A stretch of 64,000 nucleotides of DNA from an uncultured Hyphomonas sp. GTDB lineage: Bacteria; Pseudomonadota; Alphaproteobacteria; Caulobacterales; Hyphomonadaceae. The notes under the pieces are model-generated. The model was not told the origin of the DNA. It saw nothing but the letters and a program-made list of their open reading frames with translations, and made no database searches. Every line of letters begins with the position of its first letter. Positions within the stretch are counted from its first letter, which is position 1. The DNA lies in contig NZ_OY787457.1 in assembly GCF_963678875.1 (NCBI RefSeq), forward strand, positions 806,001-870,000, in the 5' to 3' direction. Below are positions 25,010 through 34,509 of this stretch, piece after piece. The position numbers were made by a program, and so were the translations under genes.

Positions 25010-26584
25010 TCATAGGCTCAGCGTCCGCGTCACGCCGATGGCATTCAAAAAGGCCCCGTCGTGGCTGACCAGCAGGATGGCGCCGTCCCAGGCGTTGAGG
25101 CCGGTCTCCAGGGCTTCAATGGCGCGCAGGTCCAGATGGTTGGTTGGCTCGTCGAGGATCAGCAGGTCCGGCGGTGTTTCCCGGGCAAAGACGCAGGCGA
25201 GGCCCGCGCGCAGTTTCTCCCCGCCGCTCAGCGTACCCGCCACCTGTAGCGCATCATCATTGCGGAAGCCGAACCGGGCGAGGGCGGCATGTGAGGCATT
25301 GGCGCTGAGACCGGGGTTCAGCCGGTGCATATTCTCGAGGATCGTTTCGCCGGGCGTCAGCAGGCTGACGTGCTGGTCCAGCAGCGCGAAGTTATCAGTC
25401 AGACGGGAGGCAGTGCCGGAAGAGGGGGCGAGCGCGCCGATGACCAGGCGGAGCAGAGTGGATTTGCCGGATCCGTTCGGTCCGGCGATGGCGACCCGTT
25501 CCGGGCCTGTCAGCTGAAAGTCGAGCGGGCCGAACAGGTGCCGGTCGCCGAACGCCATTTCGATCTGCTGGAAGTCCAGCAGCCGTCGGCCGGAGGGAAG
25601 CCCACAGGATGGCAGATCCATTGTGATGGGGGCCAGGATTTCGATACGGGCGCGGGCGTCGGCGAGTACCTGTTCACTCTCCGACATTTGACGGGCGGCG
25701 AGCGCGTTGCCTTTGCCGCGAGTCGCTTCGGCGCGTTCCTGCCGCTTGTCGAGCAGCATCTTCGGAGCATCGCCTTTCGCACGGGCCGCGCGGCCCGCCT
25801 TGTCACGCCGGTCCTGTTTCTCTTTTGCCTGCTGCGCACTCTTCTGTGTGCGTTTCAGCGTGTCGCTGGCGCGGGCAAGGTCTGCTTCGGCCGCTTCACG
25901 GGCGGCTTCGCGCGCTTCGGCATATTCGCTCCATCCGCCGGAGAAGAGGGTGATGCCAACGGGGGAAAGGTCCACGATCCGGTCGACCTGTTCCAGCAGC
26001 TCCCGGTCATGGCTGGCGATCAGCAGCCCGCCCGGCCATGTGCGCATGAGGTTGGAAATGGCCTGACGGCCGTCCGTGTCCAGATTGTTGGTCGGCTCGT
26101 CCAGCAGGAGCAGGTCCGGCGCTTCGAGGATTTGCCGTGCAAGGGCGACGCGCATGCGTTCGCCGCCGCTCAAAGTGGCGACGGGTGCGCCGAGTGGAAG
26201 ATCGCGCAAGCCTGTATCGGCAAGAGCCTGTTCCACCCGGGAAGGCAGCGTCCAGTCCGCGTCTGCGGCGTCCTCCACGCTGCCGTCTCCGGCCTCCAGC
26301 CGGGCGAGGCAGGCAAGTGCGTCGGTGATGCCGAGCACGCCGGCAAGATCCAGCGCTTCATCCAGCGACTGCTGGAGCATGCCGGTCGTGCCGTTCAGGT
26401 GAATGTTGCCACTCGCTGGCGCTACACTTCCCATGATGGCGTGCAGCAGCGTGGACTTGCCAGAGCCGTTGCGGCCGACAAGGCCCACCCGCTCGCGGCC
26501 GAGCGAGAGCGTCAGATCACGAAAAAGCGGGGTGCCGTCAGGCGTGGAAAGGGAGAGGGAGTCGAGCGTCAGAAAGCTGGTCAT
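25010..26584 (-). CDS. ABC-F family ATP-binding protein
   Basis: A 524-residue soluble protein with two ABC cassettes and no membrane part, which defines the ABC-F class that acts on ribosomes (translation factors and antibiotic-resistance proteins). P-loops are GRNGSGKST and GPNGSGKST, signatures LSGGERMRVALA and LSGGEKLRAGLA, Walker B ends LLLDEPTNNLD and LILDEPTNHLD. The linker between them is highly charged (Arg/Lys/Ala/Glu). The exact subfamily is not clear. Confidence 0.92.
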   Translation of the reverse strand: MTSFLTLDSLSLSTPDGTPLFRDLTLSLGRERVGLVGRNGSGKSTLLHAIMGSVAPASGNIHLNGTTGMLQQSLDEALDLAGVLGITDALACLARLEAGDGSVEDAADADWTLPSRVEQALADTGLRDLPLGAPVATLSGGERMRVALARQILEAPDLLLLDEPTNNLDTDGRQAISNLMRTWPGGLLIASHDRELLEQVDRIVDLSPVGITLFSGGWSEYAEAREAAREAAEADLARASDTLKRTQKSAQQAKEKQDRRDKAGRAARAKGDAPKMLLDKRQERAEATRGKGNALAARQMSESEQVLADARARIEILAPITMDLPSCGLPSGRRLLDFQQIEMAFGDRHLFGPLDFQLTGPERVAIAGPNGSGKSTLLRLVIGALAPSSGTASRLTDNFALLDQHVSLLTPGETILENMHRLNPGLSANASHAALARFGFRNDDALQVAGTLSGGEKLRAGLACVFARETPPDLLILDEPTNHLDLRAIEALETGLNAWDGAILLVSHDGAFLNAIGVTRTLSL

Positions 26585-26728
26585 GGAAGGGCCGTGAAAT
26601 GAAGTTGGAACGCAGGGCGAGGCGCTGTGCGTTTTTCATTTCGGGCATCCTTCAGTTTTCTGGCGGGGCTCGCCGAGCGGCCGACTTAGAGGGCCTGTGC
26701 CGGGATTGCAAGGGCGAGGGGAAAATTT

Positions 26729-27895
26729 TCAGGCTGCGGCGTAGAGACGATCTGGCGCGAAGCTTTCATGCAACGAGCTGAGCGGCTTGCACAGCATCAG
26801 GTCCGCTATGATCCGTGCCGTGATCGGCGCGAGCAGGATGCCGTTCCGGTAATGGCCGGCGGCGACGAACAGGCCCTGTGAGGCCGTCTGGCCGATCATC
26901 GGGGCATGATCCGGCGTGCCGGGGCGGATGCCGGCCCAGGTTTCGATGACGGGCAGGTTTTCCAGAACGGGGCAAAGGCGCGCCGCACGGGCGTGCAGGG
27001 CCGCGATCGCTTCAGGCTCAGGCGCTTCGGTGGCAATGCCCGGCTCCACCGTGGCGCCGATGATCACGCGGTCAGCCTTCGGAGCGATGTAGATCGCGCC
27101 GCAGCGCAGTGTCGTTTCCGGTGATCCATAGCCATGTGCAACCGACAGCATCTGGCCGCCATAGCAATCGATCTGGTCGAGGGCCGGGTCCCAGTTCACA
27201 AGGCTGAGCGGCTGGCCGTTTTCTTCCACCTTGATCGCGCCAGTATTCCAGCCGCCTGCGGCAAGGATCAGGTCGTGGCCTTCCAGCGTGAGGCGTCCGC
27301 CTTCGCTGCGCAGCGGTGCGGCTTCACTGCGAAGGGTCGCCAGCGGGCTGCGCTGTAGCGCCATGATCAGGGCACGGACGACGGCGCGGTTGTCCACCTG
27401 GCCATCGGTCGGCATCTGCAGGGCGGCGATCAGGTCTTTTGCGATAGAGGGTTCCAGCAGGTGCGCTGTGGCGGGCGGCAGTTCCTCATGCGCGATGCCG
27501 CGGGCATCCAGCGCACGGGCCAGCTTGTGCATGGCAGCCGTCTCGGCCTTGTCGAAGGCAAGCGCGAGGGAGGGGCGGCCACTATAGCCGGAATCGGTAT
27601 CAGCGGCGTGGGCGAGGTCGATGGAGAAGTCCGGCCAGAGTTCGGCGCCTTCCATGCAGAGCTCGAACAGGTGCGGGTGCACGCCGTCTTCAGCGGCGGC
27701 CTCATAGGCCGGAGCCAGCATGCCGGCGGCGGCCCAGCTGGCGCCGCGTCCCATCGGGGCAGGATCGTATATTGTCACCGGCACACCGCGTTTGACGGCC
27801 AGTTCGAAAGCTGTCGCCAGGCCGATAATGCCCGCGCCAAGGATGGCGACTTTCGGTGTGAAGCTCGAAATCGGCGGAGGCAGGGGCGGGCTCAT
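26729..27895 (-). CDS. FAD-dependent oxidoreductase, glycine oxidase ThiO-like
   Basis: A 388-residue D-amino-acid/glycine oxidase family protein. The Rossmann FAD motif is GAGIIGLATAFELA at about residue 20, and the C-terminal block ETWAGIRPGTPDHAPMIG with AGHYRNGILLAPITA is typical of ThiO-like enzymes, which make dehydroglycine for the thiazole of thiamin. No thiamin gene is adjacent, so another amine substrate is possible. A 145-bp gap separates it from the ABC-F gene and holds no convincing gene. Confidence 0.85.
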   Translation of the reverse strand: MSPPLPPPISSFTPKVAILGAGIIGLATAFELAVKRGVPVTIYDPAPMGRGASWAAAGMLAPAYEAAAEDGVHPHLFELCMEGAELWPDFSIDLAHAADTDSGYSGRPSLALAFDKAETAAMHKLARALDARGIAHEELPPATAHLLEPSIAKDLIAALQMPTDGQVDNRAVVRALIMALQRSPLATLRSEAAPLRSEGGRLTLEGHDLILAAGGWNTGAIKVEENGQPLSLVNWDPALDQIDCYGGQMLSVAHGYGSPETTLRCGAIYIAPKADRVIIGATVEPGIATEAPEPEAIAALHARAARLCPVLENLPVIETWAGIRPGTPDHAPMIGQTASQGLFVAAGHYRNGILLAPITARIIADLMLCKPLSSLHESFAPDRLYAAA

Positions 27896-27989
27896 GACCC
27901 CTCATGTAGGCGGTTTGTGCGCGAAGGTGAACTATCCGCTTTGACGCGGCGGCAGATGGTCCTGTTGTGCGGCTTCGATCCGGTCCGGA

Positions 27990-28244
27990 TCAGGCGGCGT
28001 CGGCCTGGTCTTTCTGGTTTTCCCAGAAATTGACGAACGCGTCGGCCCATTTGCGATCCTGGAAGATCACCGCCTTGGAGACTTCGCCATCCGGCGTGAA
28101 GGCCGTGCGCACCATCATGTCTGGCGCGTCGCCCTGACGGTTCCGTCCCAGGAACTGCTGAACAAATGCGTCCACCACGACTGCCAGAAGGGCGACTTCT
28201 TCCGCCGACTTCAAGCCTAGATCCACCACAATGTCGGTCGTCAT
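27990..28244 (-). CDS. Small hypothetical protein
   Basis: An 84-residue protein starting MTTDIVVDLGLKSAEEVALL. No domain was recognised. An in-frame ATG further upstream (28313) has no better ribosome binding site; the chosen one has a GGGGG-containing leader. A GGTTTCC...GGAAACC inverted repeat (28269-28295) lies just upstream and might be regulatory. Confidence 0.6.
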   Translation of the reverse strand: MTTDIVVDLGLKSAEEVALLAVVVDAFVQQFLGRNRQGDAPDMMVRTAFTPDGEVSKAVIFQDRKWADAFVNFWENQKDQADAA

Positions 28245-28315
28245 AACCACCAACCCCCATGTTCCCCGGGTTTCCATTTTAATAAATCGGAAACCATAGG
28301 AATTTTGAAGCACTT

Positions 28316-28332
28316 TCTCCCGGAGCGGGAGA
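28316..28332. repeat. Short perfect inverted repeat between divergent genes
   Basis: TCTCCCG-GAG-CGGGAGA forms a perfect 7-bp hairpin in the 196-bp region between the small minus-strand gene and the iron-transport operon. Its function is unknown. Confidence 0.4.
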
Positions 28333-28382
28333 TTTCCCTTCGCATGTGCAAAAAACGGGCAAAAGGTCGCTACATCGCTTTA

Positions 28383-28400
28383 TTGCGAATTATTCTCAAC
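28383..28400. promoter_or_regulatory. Fur-like box upstream of the iron transporter
   Basis: TTGCGAATTATTCTCAAC resembles Fur boxes of the GCGAATNATTCTCA type and is about 40 nt upstream of the start of the ferric-iron binding protein. The operon function supports an iron-responsive repressor site. Confidence 0.6.
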
Positions 28401-28439
28401 CATGTTTGATGGCCTGACAAGCAAAAAACAGGCTCTGAC

Positions 28440-29513
28440 ATGACCGGAATTCGCCTATCGCTCGCCGCCGCCACCGTGCTCCTCGCCTCATGCGGGAATG
28501 CAGGCGCTCCTGCCTCTGATTCAGGCAAATCTGTAGCGGAAACAGGGGCTAAGCCGCAAAGCGCGGGCGTTCTCAATGTTTACTCCGCCCGGCACTATGA
28601 TTCCGACAAGGCCATGTACAAGGCCTTCGAGGACGAGACCGGCATCAAGGTCCGCTTCCGCGAATCGGGCGCGCCGGAACTTCTGGAAACCATGAAAGCC
28701 GAGGGCGATGCGAGCCCGGCGGACGTCGTGATTTCGTCCGATGCTGGCACGCTGTACCGCTTTGAAGCAGCAGGACTGCTGCAGCCGGTGCAGGACACAG
28801 TGCTGGACGAACAGATCCCCGAGCACTTCCGCCAGAAAGATGGTTACTGGTTCGGCCTGGCCCGCCGGGTCCGTGTGATCGCCTATGATCCCGAGCGCGT
28901 GACGCCGGAGGAGGTAGCCCATTACAGCGACCTCGCAGAACCACGCTTCAAGGGAGAGGTCTGTCAGCGATCCTCCACCAACATCTATAATCTGTCCCTG
29001 ATGGGGGAGCTGATTGGCCGGATGGGACATGACGCAGCGCAGGCCTGGGCTGACGGTGTCGTCGCGAACTTTGCCCGTCCGCCGCAGGGCGGGGACATCA
29101 CGCAGATCGAGTCGATCGCGGCAGGTGAATGCTCCGTCGCGCTGACCAATCACTATTACTATGTCCGCATGACCACCGGCGCGCCGAGCCAGCAGGCCGC
29201 TGCCGCCAGGGTGAAACTGAGCTTTCCGGAGCAGGATACGACCGGCACGCATGTGAACGTCACCGGCGCAGGCGTCGCCGCGAATGCCCCGCACCGCGAG
29301 AACGCGATCAAGTTCATTGAATGGCTCGCCAGCACGGATGGCCAGACCTGGCTGACCGGGGAGACCAAGGAATACCCGATGATCGAAGGCGCACCCCTGC
29401 CGGAAGGCCTCGCAGCCCTTCCGGACTTCCGGAAGAGCGATTTTCCGCTGGAGGAACTGGGCACGCACCAGTCCGAAGCGCAGGAGATCTATGACAAGGC
29501 CGGTTGGAACTAA
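28440..29513 (+). CDS. Fe(III) ABC transporter substrate-binding lipoprotein (FbpA/FutA-like)
   Basis: Periplasmic iron-binding protein of 357 residues delivering Fe(III) to the ABC permease downstream. The signal ends LLASC with Cys18, so it is probably lipid-anchored. The mature part starts VLNVYSARHYDSDKAMYKAF, typical of this family, and the Tyr cluster NHYYYVRM supplies Fe ligands. The next gene begins 12 nt after its stop. A Fur-like box precedes it, so expression is probably iron-repressed. Confidence 0.9.
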   Translation: MTGIRLSLAAATVLLASCGNAGAPASDSGKSVAETGAKPQSAGVLNVYSARHYDSDKAMYKAFEDETGIKVRFRESGAPELLETMKAEGDASPADVVISSDAGTLYRFEAAGLLQPVQDTVLDEQIPEHFRQKDGYWFGLARRVRVIAYDPERVTPEEVAHYSDLAEPRFKGEVCQRSSTNIYNLSLMGELIGRMGHDAAQAWADGVVANFARPPQGGDITQIESIAAGECSVALTNHYYYVRMTTGAPSQQAAAARVKLSFPEQDTTGTHVNVTGAGVAANAPHRENAIKFIEWLASTDGQTWLTGETKEYPMIEGAPLPEGLAALPDFRKSDFPLEELGTHQSEAQEIYDKAGWN

Positions 29514-29525
29514 GGCGGGGCGCGC

Positions 29526-31163
29526 TTGGCCGGTCTTCCCCTTCTTGCGCGGGTATCCCTGCCAAAGCGCCTGAACTTCCGGCCCGCTGACATGCCGGCA
29601 GTGCTGGCCGGAGTCATCATTGCTGTGCCGGTTGTTTCCGTTCTCTTCGCGGCGCTGGTCATGGGCGGCGGGGAAGCCTGGAATCATATCCGCGATACGC
29701 TGATGCTATCCTATCTGGGCGGGACGCTGGGCACACTGGCTCTTGCGGCATTCTTCATGCTCGCCTTCGCTGTGCCTGCGGCCTGGCTGGTGACCATGCA
29801 TGATTTCCCGGGGCGCCCTGTCTTCGAATGGCTGCTGATCCTGCCGCTGGCAGCGCCCGGCTATGTGCTGGCCTATGCCTGGGGAGACCTGATGGGCGTT
29901 GGCGGACCGGTCCAGTCAGCCTTGCGGGACATGACCGGCTGGTCAGCGCGGGACTATTGGTTCCCCTCGATGCGGTCGATGTCTGGTCTCGCCTTCGTTC
30001 TGGCCAGTGGTCTCTATCCTTATGTCTATCTCACGGCGCGGACGGCGTTCGTTTCCCAGTCCATTTGCGCGCTGGAAGCGGCGCGCAGCCTTGGCGCCTC
30101 GCCGCTGCGCAGCTTCTGGAGTGTCGTCTTGCCAGCCGCCCGCCCGGCGATTGCCGCGGGCCTTGCGCTGGCCCTGATGGAGACCGCCGCAGACTATGGT
30201 GCTGCAGAGTATCTCGGTGTGCCGACACTGACCTTCGGCATCGTGCGCGCCTGGAAGAGTTTTGGGGAACCCGCGGCGGCCGCGCGACTCGCAGTTATGC
30301 TGCTGATCCTGGTCGTTGGCCTGTTGCTGGCCGAGCGCTGGAGCCGGGGAAGAGCAGGCAGCCAGCAGAGCTCCACCCGCTGGCGGGCCGTATCCCGCAC
30401 AAAACTGGCCGGCCCGTGGGGGCTTGGTGCGGCCATGTTCTGCCTTGTCGGATTTTCCATCGGCTTCCTCGTGCCCGTCTCGCGCCTCGTCTGGCGGGCG
30501 CTGGAGGCACGGGAATATGTCGCCCCGGTCGGGGAGGCGCTGAAGAACACGCTGATCCTGGCGGGTGCTGGGGCAGCGTTCGGCTTCGTGCTGGCGCTGG
30601 TGATCGCGCTGGCGGGCCGCGGGAAAGGACCGGCGGCTGCCTTTGCGCGGCTGACGGCTTCGTCTGCCTATGCCATTCCGGGAGCGGTGCTGGCGCTGGG
30701 CGCGCTGGTCGTTCTGGGAGGGCTGGGTTTGACGCTGACGGGAATTGTACCGGTGCTCGCATTGGCCTGGGTCTATGCCAGCCGGTTCACGACGACCGGC
30801 GCCGAGCCGATGGTGGCTGCGCTCGCCCGTGCGCCCGCCTCGCTTGGCCACGCAGCCGAAAGTCTGGGCGCGTCACCGCTGCGCCGGGCGCGGGAAGTGG
30901 ACCTGCCGATTGCGCTTTCCGGGGCGAGCGCCGGGGCGCTGATCCTGTTTGTCGAATGCCTCAAGGAATTGCCCGCGACGTTGATGCTGCGCCCGTTCAG
31001 CTGGGACACGCTGGCCGTGCGTGCCAATGCCTACGCGACTGACGAACGCCTCGCGGCAGCGGCTTTGCCGGCGCTGCTGATCACTCTGGCGGGGCTGGTG
31101 CCCGTCATCCTGCTGTCGTGGCGCCTGTCCCATTCGCGGCCGGGTGAACACACGCATGAGTGA
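29526..31163 (+). CDS. Fe(III) ABC transporter permease (FbpB-like)
   Basis: A 545-residue inner-membrane permease with about twelve helices arranged as two fused permease halves. Each half has an EAA-type cytoplasmic loop: the first around ALEAARSLGASPLRSFWSVVLP, the second around HAAESLGASPLRRAREVDLP. Both contact the ATPase. The start is a TTG after GGCGGGG. It overlaps the ATPase gene by 8 nt and completes a three-gene FbpABC-type iron importer. Confidence 0.9.
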   Translation: MAGLPLLARVSLPKRLNFRPADMPAVLAGVIIAVPVVSVLFAALVMGGGEAWNHIRDTLMLSYLGGTLGTLALAAFFMLAFAVPAAWLVTMHDFPGRPVFEWLLILPLAAPGYVLAYAWGDLMGVGGPVQSALRDMTGWSARDYWFPSMRSMSGLAFVLASGLYPYVYLTARTAFVSQSICALEAARSLGASPLRSFWSVVLPAARPAIAAGLALALMETAADYGAAEYLGVPTLTFGIVRAWKSFGEPAAAARLAVMLLILVVGLLLAERWSRGRAGSQQSSTRWRAVSRTKLAGPWGLGAAMFCLVGFSIGFLVPVSRLVWRALEAREYVAPVGEALKNTLILAGAGAAFGFVLALVIALAGRGKGPAAAFARLTASSAYAIPGAVLALGALVVLGGLGLTLTGIVPVLALAWVYASRFTTTGAEPMVAALARAPASLGHAAESLGASPLRRAREVDLPIALSGASAGALILFVECLKELPATLMLRPFSWDTLAVRANAYATDERLAAAALPALLITLAGLVPVILLSWRLSHSRPGEHTHE

Positions 31164-32160
31164 CAGCCTGTCTGCCCTTGGAGTGAGCCGCGCTTATCAT
31201 GGCGTGCGGGTGGTCGATGCCGTTTCGCTGGACCTCAAGCCAGGTGTGGTCACCGCACTGCTCGGCGGGTCCGGGGCGGGCAAGTCGACCTTGCTGCGCC
31301 TGTTCGCAGGGCTGGAACCGGTGGACGACGGCGAAGTCCGTCTTGGCAACCGCGTGCTGTCTTCCACGAAAACAACGCTTGCGCCTGACAAGCGGCGCAT
31401 CGGTCTGATCTTCCAGGACTTTGCGCTCTTCCCGCACCTGACGGCGTTGCAGAACGTTCAGTTCGGCCTGAAGCCGCTGGGCAAGGAGGCTGCCAGAACC
31501 GCGGCGCTCGACTGGCTTGGCCGTCTCGGCCTGACCGGGCGGGCCGATGCCTATCCGCATGAATTGTCCGGCGGTGAGCAGCAGCGGGTTGCGATCGCCC
31601 GGGCGCTGGCCCCGAAACCGGCGGCAATCCTGATGGACGAGCCGTTCTCCGGACTGGACCCGGCACTGCGGGCCAGCGTGCGCGATGCTGCGCTGGAGGC
31701 TGTGCGCGCTGCAGGTATCCCGGCGCTTCTGGTGACCCACGACCCGGTCGAGGCGCTGGAGGCGGCAGACCATGTCGCCGTCATGCGCGGCGGCAAGGTG
31801 CGCCAGGAAGGCCCGGCGGCCGAGGTCTACATGAACCCTGTCAGCGCCGATGTGGCGGCTTCGCTCGGCCCGGTGAACCGGCTTGCCGCGAGCGACGTTC
31901 CCGCAGGACTGGCCGAGGTCATGGACGGAACGGAACTGGTCGTACGCCCTGAGGGGGTCTGCCTGGATCGGGGCTCTCAAGTGCATGCGACCGTGCTGGC
32001 CAGCCAGGTGACAGGGGCAATGAACCGGCTGGTTCTGGACGCGGCGGGGCAGCGTCTCGTCGCGCTCGTGCCACGCCATGAGGCGCCAAAAGCGGGCGAA
32101 AAGGTGGGAATCCGGCTCGATCCGGCGCTTTCGTTCATCTTCCCCTCAGCCAAACCCTGA
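31156..32160 (+). CDS. Fe(III) ABC transporter ATP-binding protein (FbpC-like)
   Basis: A 334-residue ATPase with P-loop GGSGAGKST, signature LSGGEQQRVAIARA and Walker B AILMDEPFSGLD, plus a C-terminal TOBE-like domain. The start is the ATG at 31156 inside an ATGAGTGA overlap with the permease; a GTG 12 nt upstream is less likely. It powers the iron uptake system formed with the two genes before it. Confidence 0.9.
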   Translation: MSDSLSALGVSRAYHGVRVVDAVSLDLKPGVVTALLGGSGAGKSTLLRLFAGLEPVDDGEVRLGNRVLSSTKTTLAPDKRRIGLIFQDFALFPHLTALQNVQFGLKPLGKEAARTAALDWLGRLGLTGRADAYPHELSGGEQQRVAIARALAPKPAAILMDEPFSGLDPALRASVRDAALEAVRAAGIPALLVTHDPVEALEAADHVAVMRGGKVRQEGPAAEVYMNPVSADVAASLGPVNRLAASDVPAGLAEVMDGTELVVRPEGVCLDRGSQVHATVLASQVTGAMNRLVLDAAGQRLVALVPRHEAPKAGEKVGIRLDPALSFIFPSAKP

Positions 32161-32251
32161 CATTTCTGTTATTCTGTAGCTTCCCCCTCGCATTTACGGG
32201 CTGAGGCCCGTAGATTCATTGAGAATGGCGGAAAACGGAGACAGGACCCGC

Positions 32252-33655
32252 ATGGCCCGTACTTTCCTGCGATATATCGCAATGGCAGCAGCCGCTTTGT
32301 CCGTGGCTGTCTCAGCCTCTGCGCAGGGTTTCATCCGTGACGCCGAGATCGAGGAAACACTGCGCGAGTGGACGAATCCGATCCTCGATGTTGCGGGCCT
32401 CAATCACGAAGATGTCGGCCTCTATGTGATCAATGATCCGTCGCTGAACGCCTTCGTGGCCAATGGCCAGAACATCCACATGCATACCGGCCTGATCATC
32501 GCGGCGGACTCGCCCGGTCAGATCAAGGGCGTGCTGGCGCACGAGACCTGCCACATTGCTTGCGGCCATACGGTTACGCGCAGCCGTGCAGCCGGTGTTG
32601 CCTCCCGCCCGGCGCTGATCTCCATCGGTCTTGGTATTCTTGCAATCGCAGCGGGGGAAGGCGGAGCCGGCGCGGCCCTGATCGGATCGTCGCAGCAATT
32701 CGCGGCCCTCAACTTCTTCGTCCACACGCGCTCCGAAGAGGCGATGGCGGACACCGCAGCGGTGTCTTACCTCACAGAACTCGGCCAGTCGCCGGAAGGC
32801 ATTGTGGAGTTCTTCGAGAAGTTCCGCGCCCAGGAAGTGATCTCGCAGGCGCGTCGCTACCCGTATTTCCGGTCCCACCCGCTGGCCTCTGACCGTATCC
32901 GCAATGTGCGGATGCTGGCTGATGAGTCCCCGACGCGGGATGTTCCGCCCACGGAGAGGGAGCAGTACCAGTACGAAATGATGCGCGCCAAGCTGATCGG
33001 CTTTCTCGACACAGCCGGCAAAGTGCGCCGGGAATATCCCGACAGCGACCAGAGTGAACCAGCCCGCTATGCCCGCTCCATCGCTGCCATGCAGGCATCC
33101 GACATGCGGGTGGCACTGGACGGAATCGACTCGCTGCTGGCGGACGAGCCCGACAACCCGTATTTCTGGGAGCTGAAAGGGCAGATCCTGTTCGAGGGCG
33201 GGCAGACGGCTGAATCCGTCGAGCCGCATCGCAGGTCGCTGGAACTGAAGCCCGGCCAGCCGCTGCTGCTGATCAACTATGCCCGCTCCCTGAACGCCCG
33301 CGCCGAGCCCGGTGACGTGGAGGCGGCCGAGTCTGCCCTCCGCGACGCGCTGATCGCCGAGCCGGAGAATGCGTTCGCCTGGCAGCAGCTGGCGATCACC
33401 CTTGAGAAGCAGGGCCGGCGTGCCGAGGCGCAGCTGGCTACAGCGGAGTCCGCTTATGCCGTGGGTGACCTGCAGCGCGCCAATATCTTCGCGCATCGCG
33501 CCCGAGACCAGCTGGACCGGAACACGGTGAACTATCGCCGAGCCGACGACATCCTGCTGATCACCGACCCGAGCAATCCGGACAACCGCGATTTCTACGA
33601 TCGGGCCGCCCGCCGGGGGGTGAACCAGTTCTCAATCACAGTCGGTGAGCACTGA
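32252..33655 (+). CDS. Periplasmic M48 family metalloprotease with TPR repeats (BepA-like)
   Basis: A 467-residue exported zinc protease, similar in layout to BepA/YfgC, which removes stalled outer-membrane proteins. The signal peptide covers about 25 residues and ends SASA. The zinc motif HETCH is at residues 97-101, and the third ligand is probably the Glu in RSEEAMADTAA. The C-terminal half carries TPR-like repeats. The start is the second in-frame ATG (32252), which begins the signal peptide and has GGAGACAGGA upstream; the earlier TTG would add a charged extension. Confidence 0.9.
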   Translation: MARTFLRYIAMAAAALSVAVSASAQGFIRDAEIEETLREWTNPILDVAGLNHEDVGLYVINDPSLNAFVANGQNIHMHTGLIIAADSPGQIKGVLAHETCHIACGHTVTRSRAAGVASRPALISIGLGILAIAAGEGGAGAALIGSSQQFAALNFFVHTRSEEAMADTAAVSYLTELGQSPEGIVEFFEKFRAQEVISQARRYPYFRSHPLASDRIRNVRMLADESPTRDVPPTEREQYQYEMMRAKLIGFLDTAGKVRREYPDSDQSEPARYARSIAAMQASDMRVALDGIDSLLADEPDNPYFWELKGQILFEGGQTAESVEPHRRSLELKPGQPLLLINYARSLNARAEPGDVEAAESALRDALIAEPENAFAWQQLAITLEKQGRRAEAQLATAESAYAVGDLQRANIFAHRARDQLDRNTVNYRRADDILLITDPSNPDNRDFYDRAARRGVNQFSITVGEH

Positions 33656-33755
33656 ATCCGTTCAACTTTCTGTCAGGACTGATGGACGGGCCAGCCCGTG
33701 CCAGTATAGTCGCGCCCAAACAAAGCAGCCCCCTGACGGGCCTGGAAAGGTATTG

Positions 33756-34505
33756 ATGATGATCCGCCCCCTGCTTGCGACCGCCGCGGTTGTCCTGGTT
33801 GCCATGACCCCTGCCTGTGCAGAAGGTAACAAGGCTCCGGCCAACATGAACAGCGCCGAGCTCGAGACGTTTATTCACGAATACATCGTGACCCATCCGG
33901 AAGTGATTGAGGAAGCGATCATTGCCCTCAACGCCCGTGACCGGGCGGAGGCAGCGAAGGCTGCACAGGAAGCGATCAGCCAGAACAAGGACAAGCTGTA
34001 CAGTCTGGATACGGATTACTTTATCGGCCCGGCTGACGCGCCGGTGACGGTGGTGGAATTCTTCGACTACCGCTGCGGTTACTGCAAGCGCTCCCTGCCG
34101 TTCATTCAGGAACTGCCGGAAGAGTTCGACAACAAGGTGCGCGTTGTCTTCAAGGAATACCCGATTTTCGGCGGCATCAGTGAGACGGCAGCCCTGGCGG
34201 CGCTCGCCGCTGGCAAGCAGGACAAGTATTACGACATGCACGCCGCGCTGATGAACCTGAAGTCGAATGACCAGCTGACCGAGAAGAAGATCGACGAGCT
34301 GGCCGAAGAGATCGGTGTCGACGTCCGCAAGATGCGGGCAGACATGCAGTCAGTGACACTGAAGAAGCAGCTGGATGATATGCAGCGGCTGGGACACGCG
34401 CTGAACCTGGATGGCACGCCGGGTTTCTACATCGGCGACACGGCGATCGGCGGCGCCGACGAGCAGGGCGTCAAGAACGCGATCAGGGAAGCGCTGAAAG
34501 GCTAG
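33756..34505 (+). CDS. DsbA-like periplasmic thiol oxidoreductase
   Basis: A 249-residue thioredoxin-fold protein with a signal peptide (residues about 1-22) and a CGYC active site (Cys107 and Cys110). The N-terminal region after the signal is helical and charged, as in DsbA/DsbG-like proteins with a dimerisation extension, so it could act as a disulfide isomerase or oxidase. A cis-Pro region is found in LDGTPGFYIGD. The start at 33756 follows GGAAAGG. It is downstream of the M48 protease on the same strand. Confidence 0.88.
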   Translation: MMIRPLLATAAVVLVAMTPACAEGNKAPANMNSAELETFIHEYIVTHPEVIEEAIIALNARDRAEAAKAAQEAISQNKDKLYSLDTDYFIGPADAPVTVVEFFDYRCGYCKRSLPFIQELPEEFDNKVRVVFKEYPIFGGISETAALAALAAGKQDKYYDMHAALMNLKSNDQLTEKKIDELAEEIGVDVRKMRADMQSVTLKKQLDDMQRLGHALNLDGTPGFYIGDTAIGGADEQGVKNAIREALKG

Positions 34506-34509
34506 TCCG

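Noticed and set aside
26599..26781. Plus-strand 60-codon frame between the ABC-F and ThiO-like genes
   Set aside because: No ribosome binding site or family, and it overlaps the end of the ThiO-like gene.
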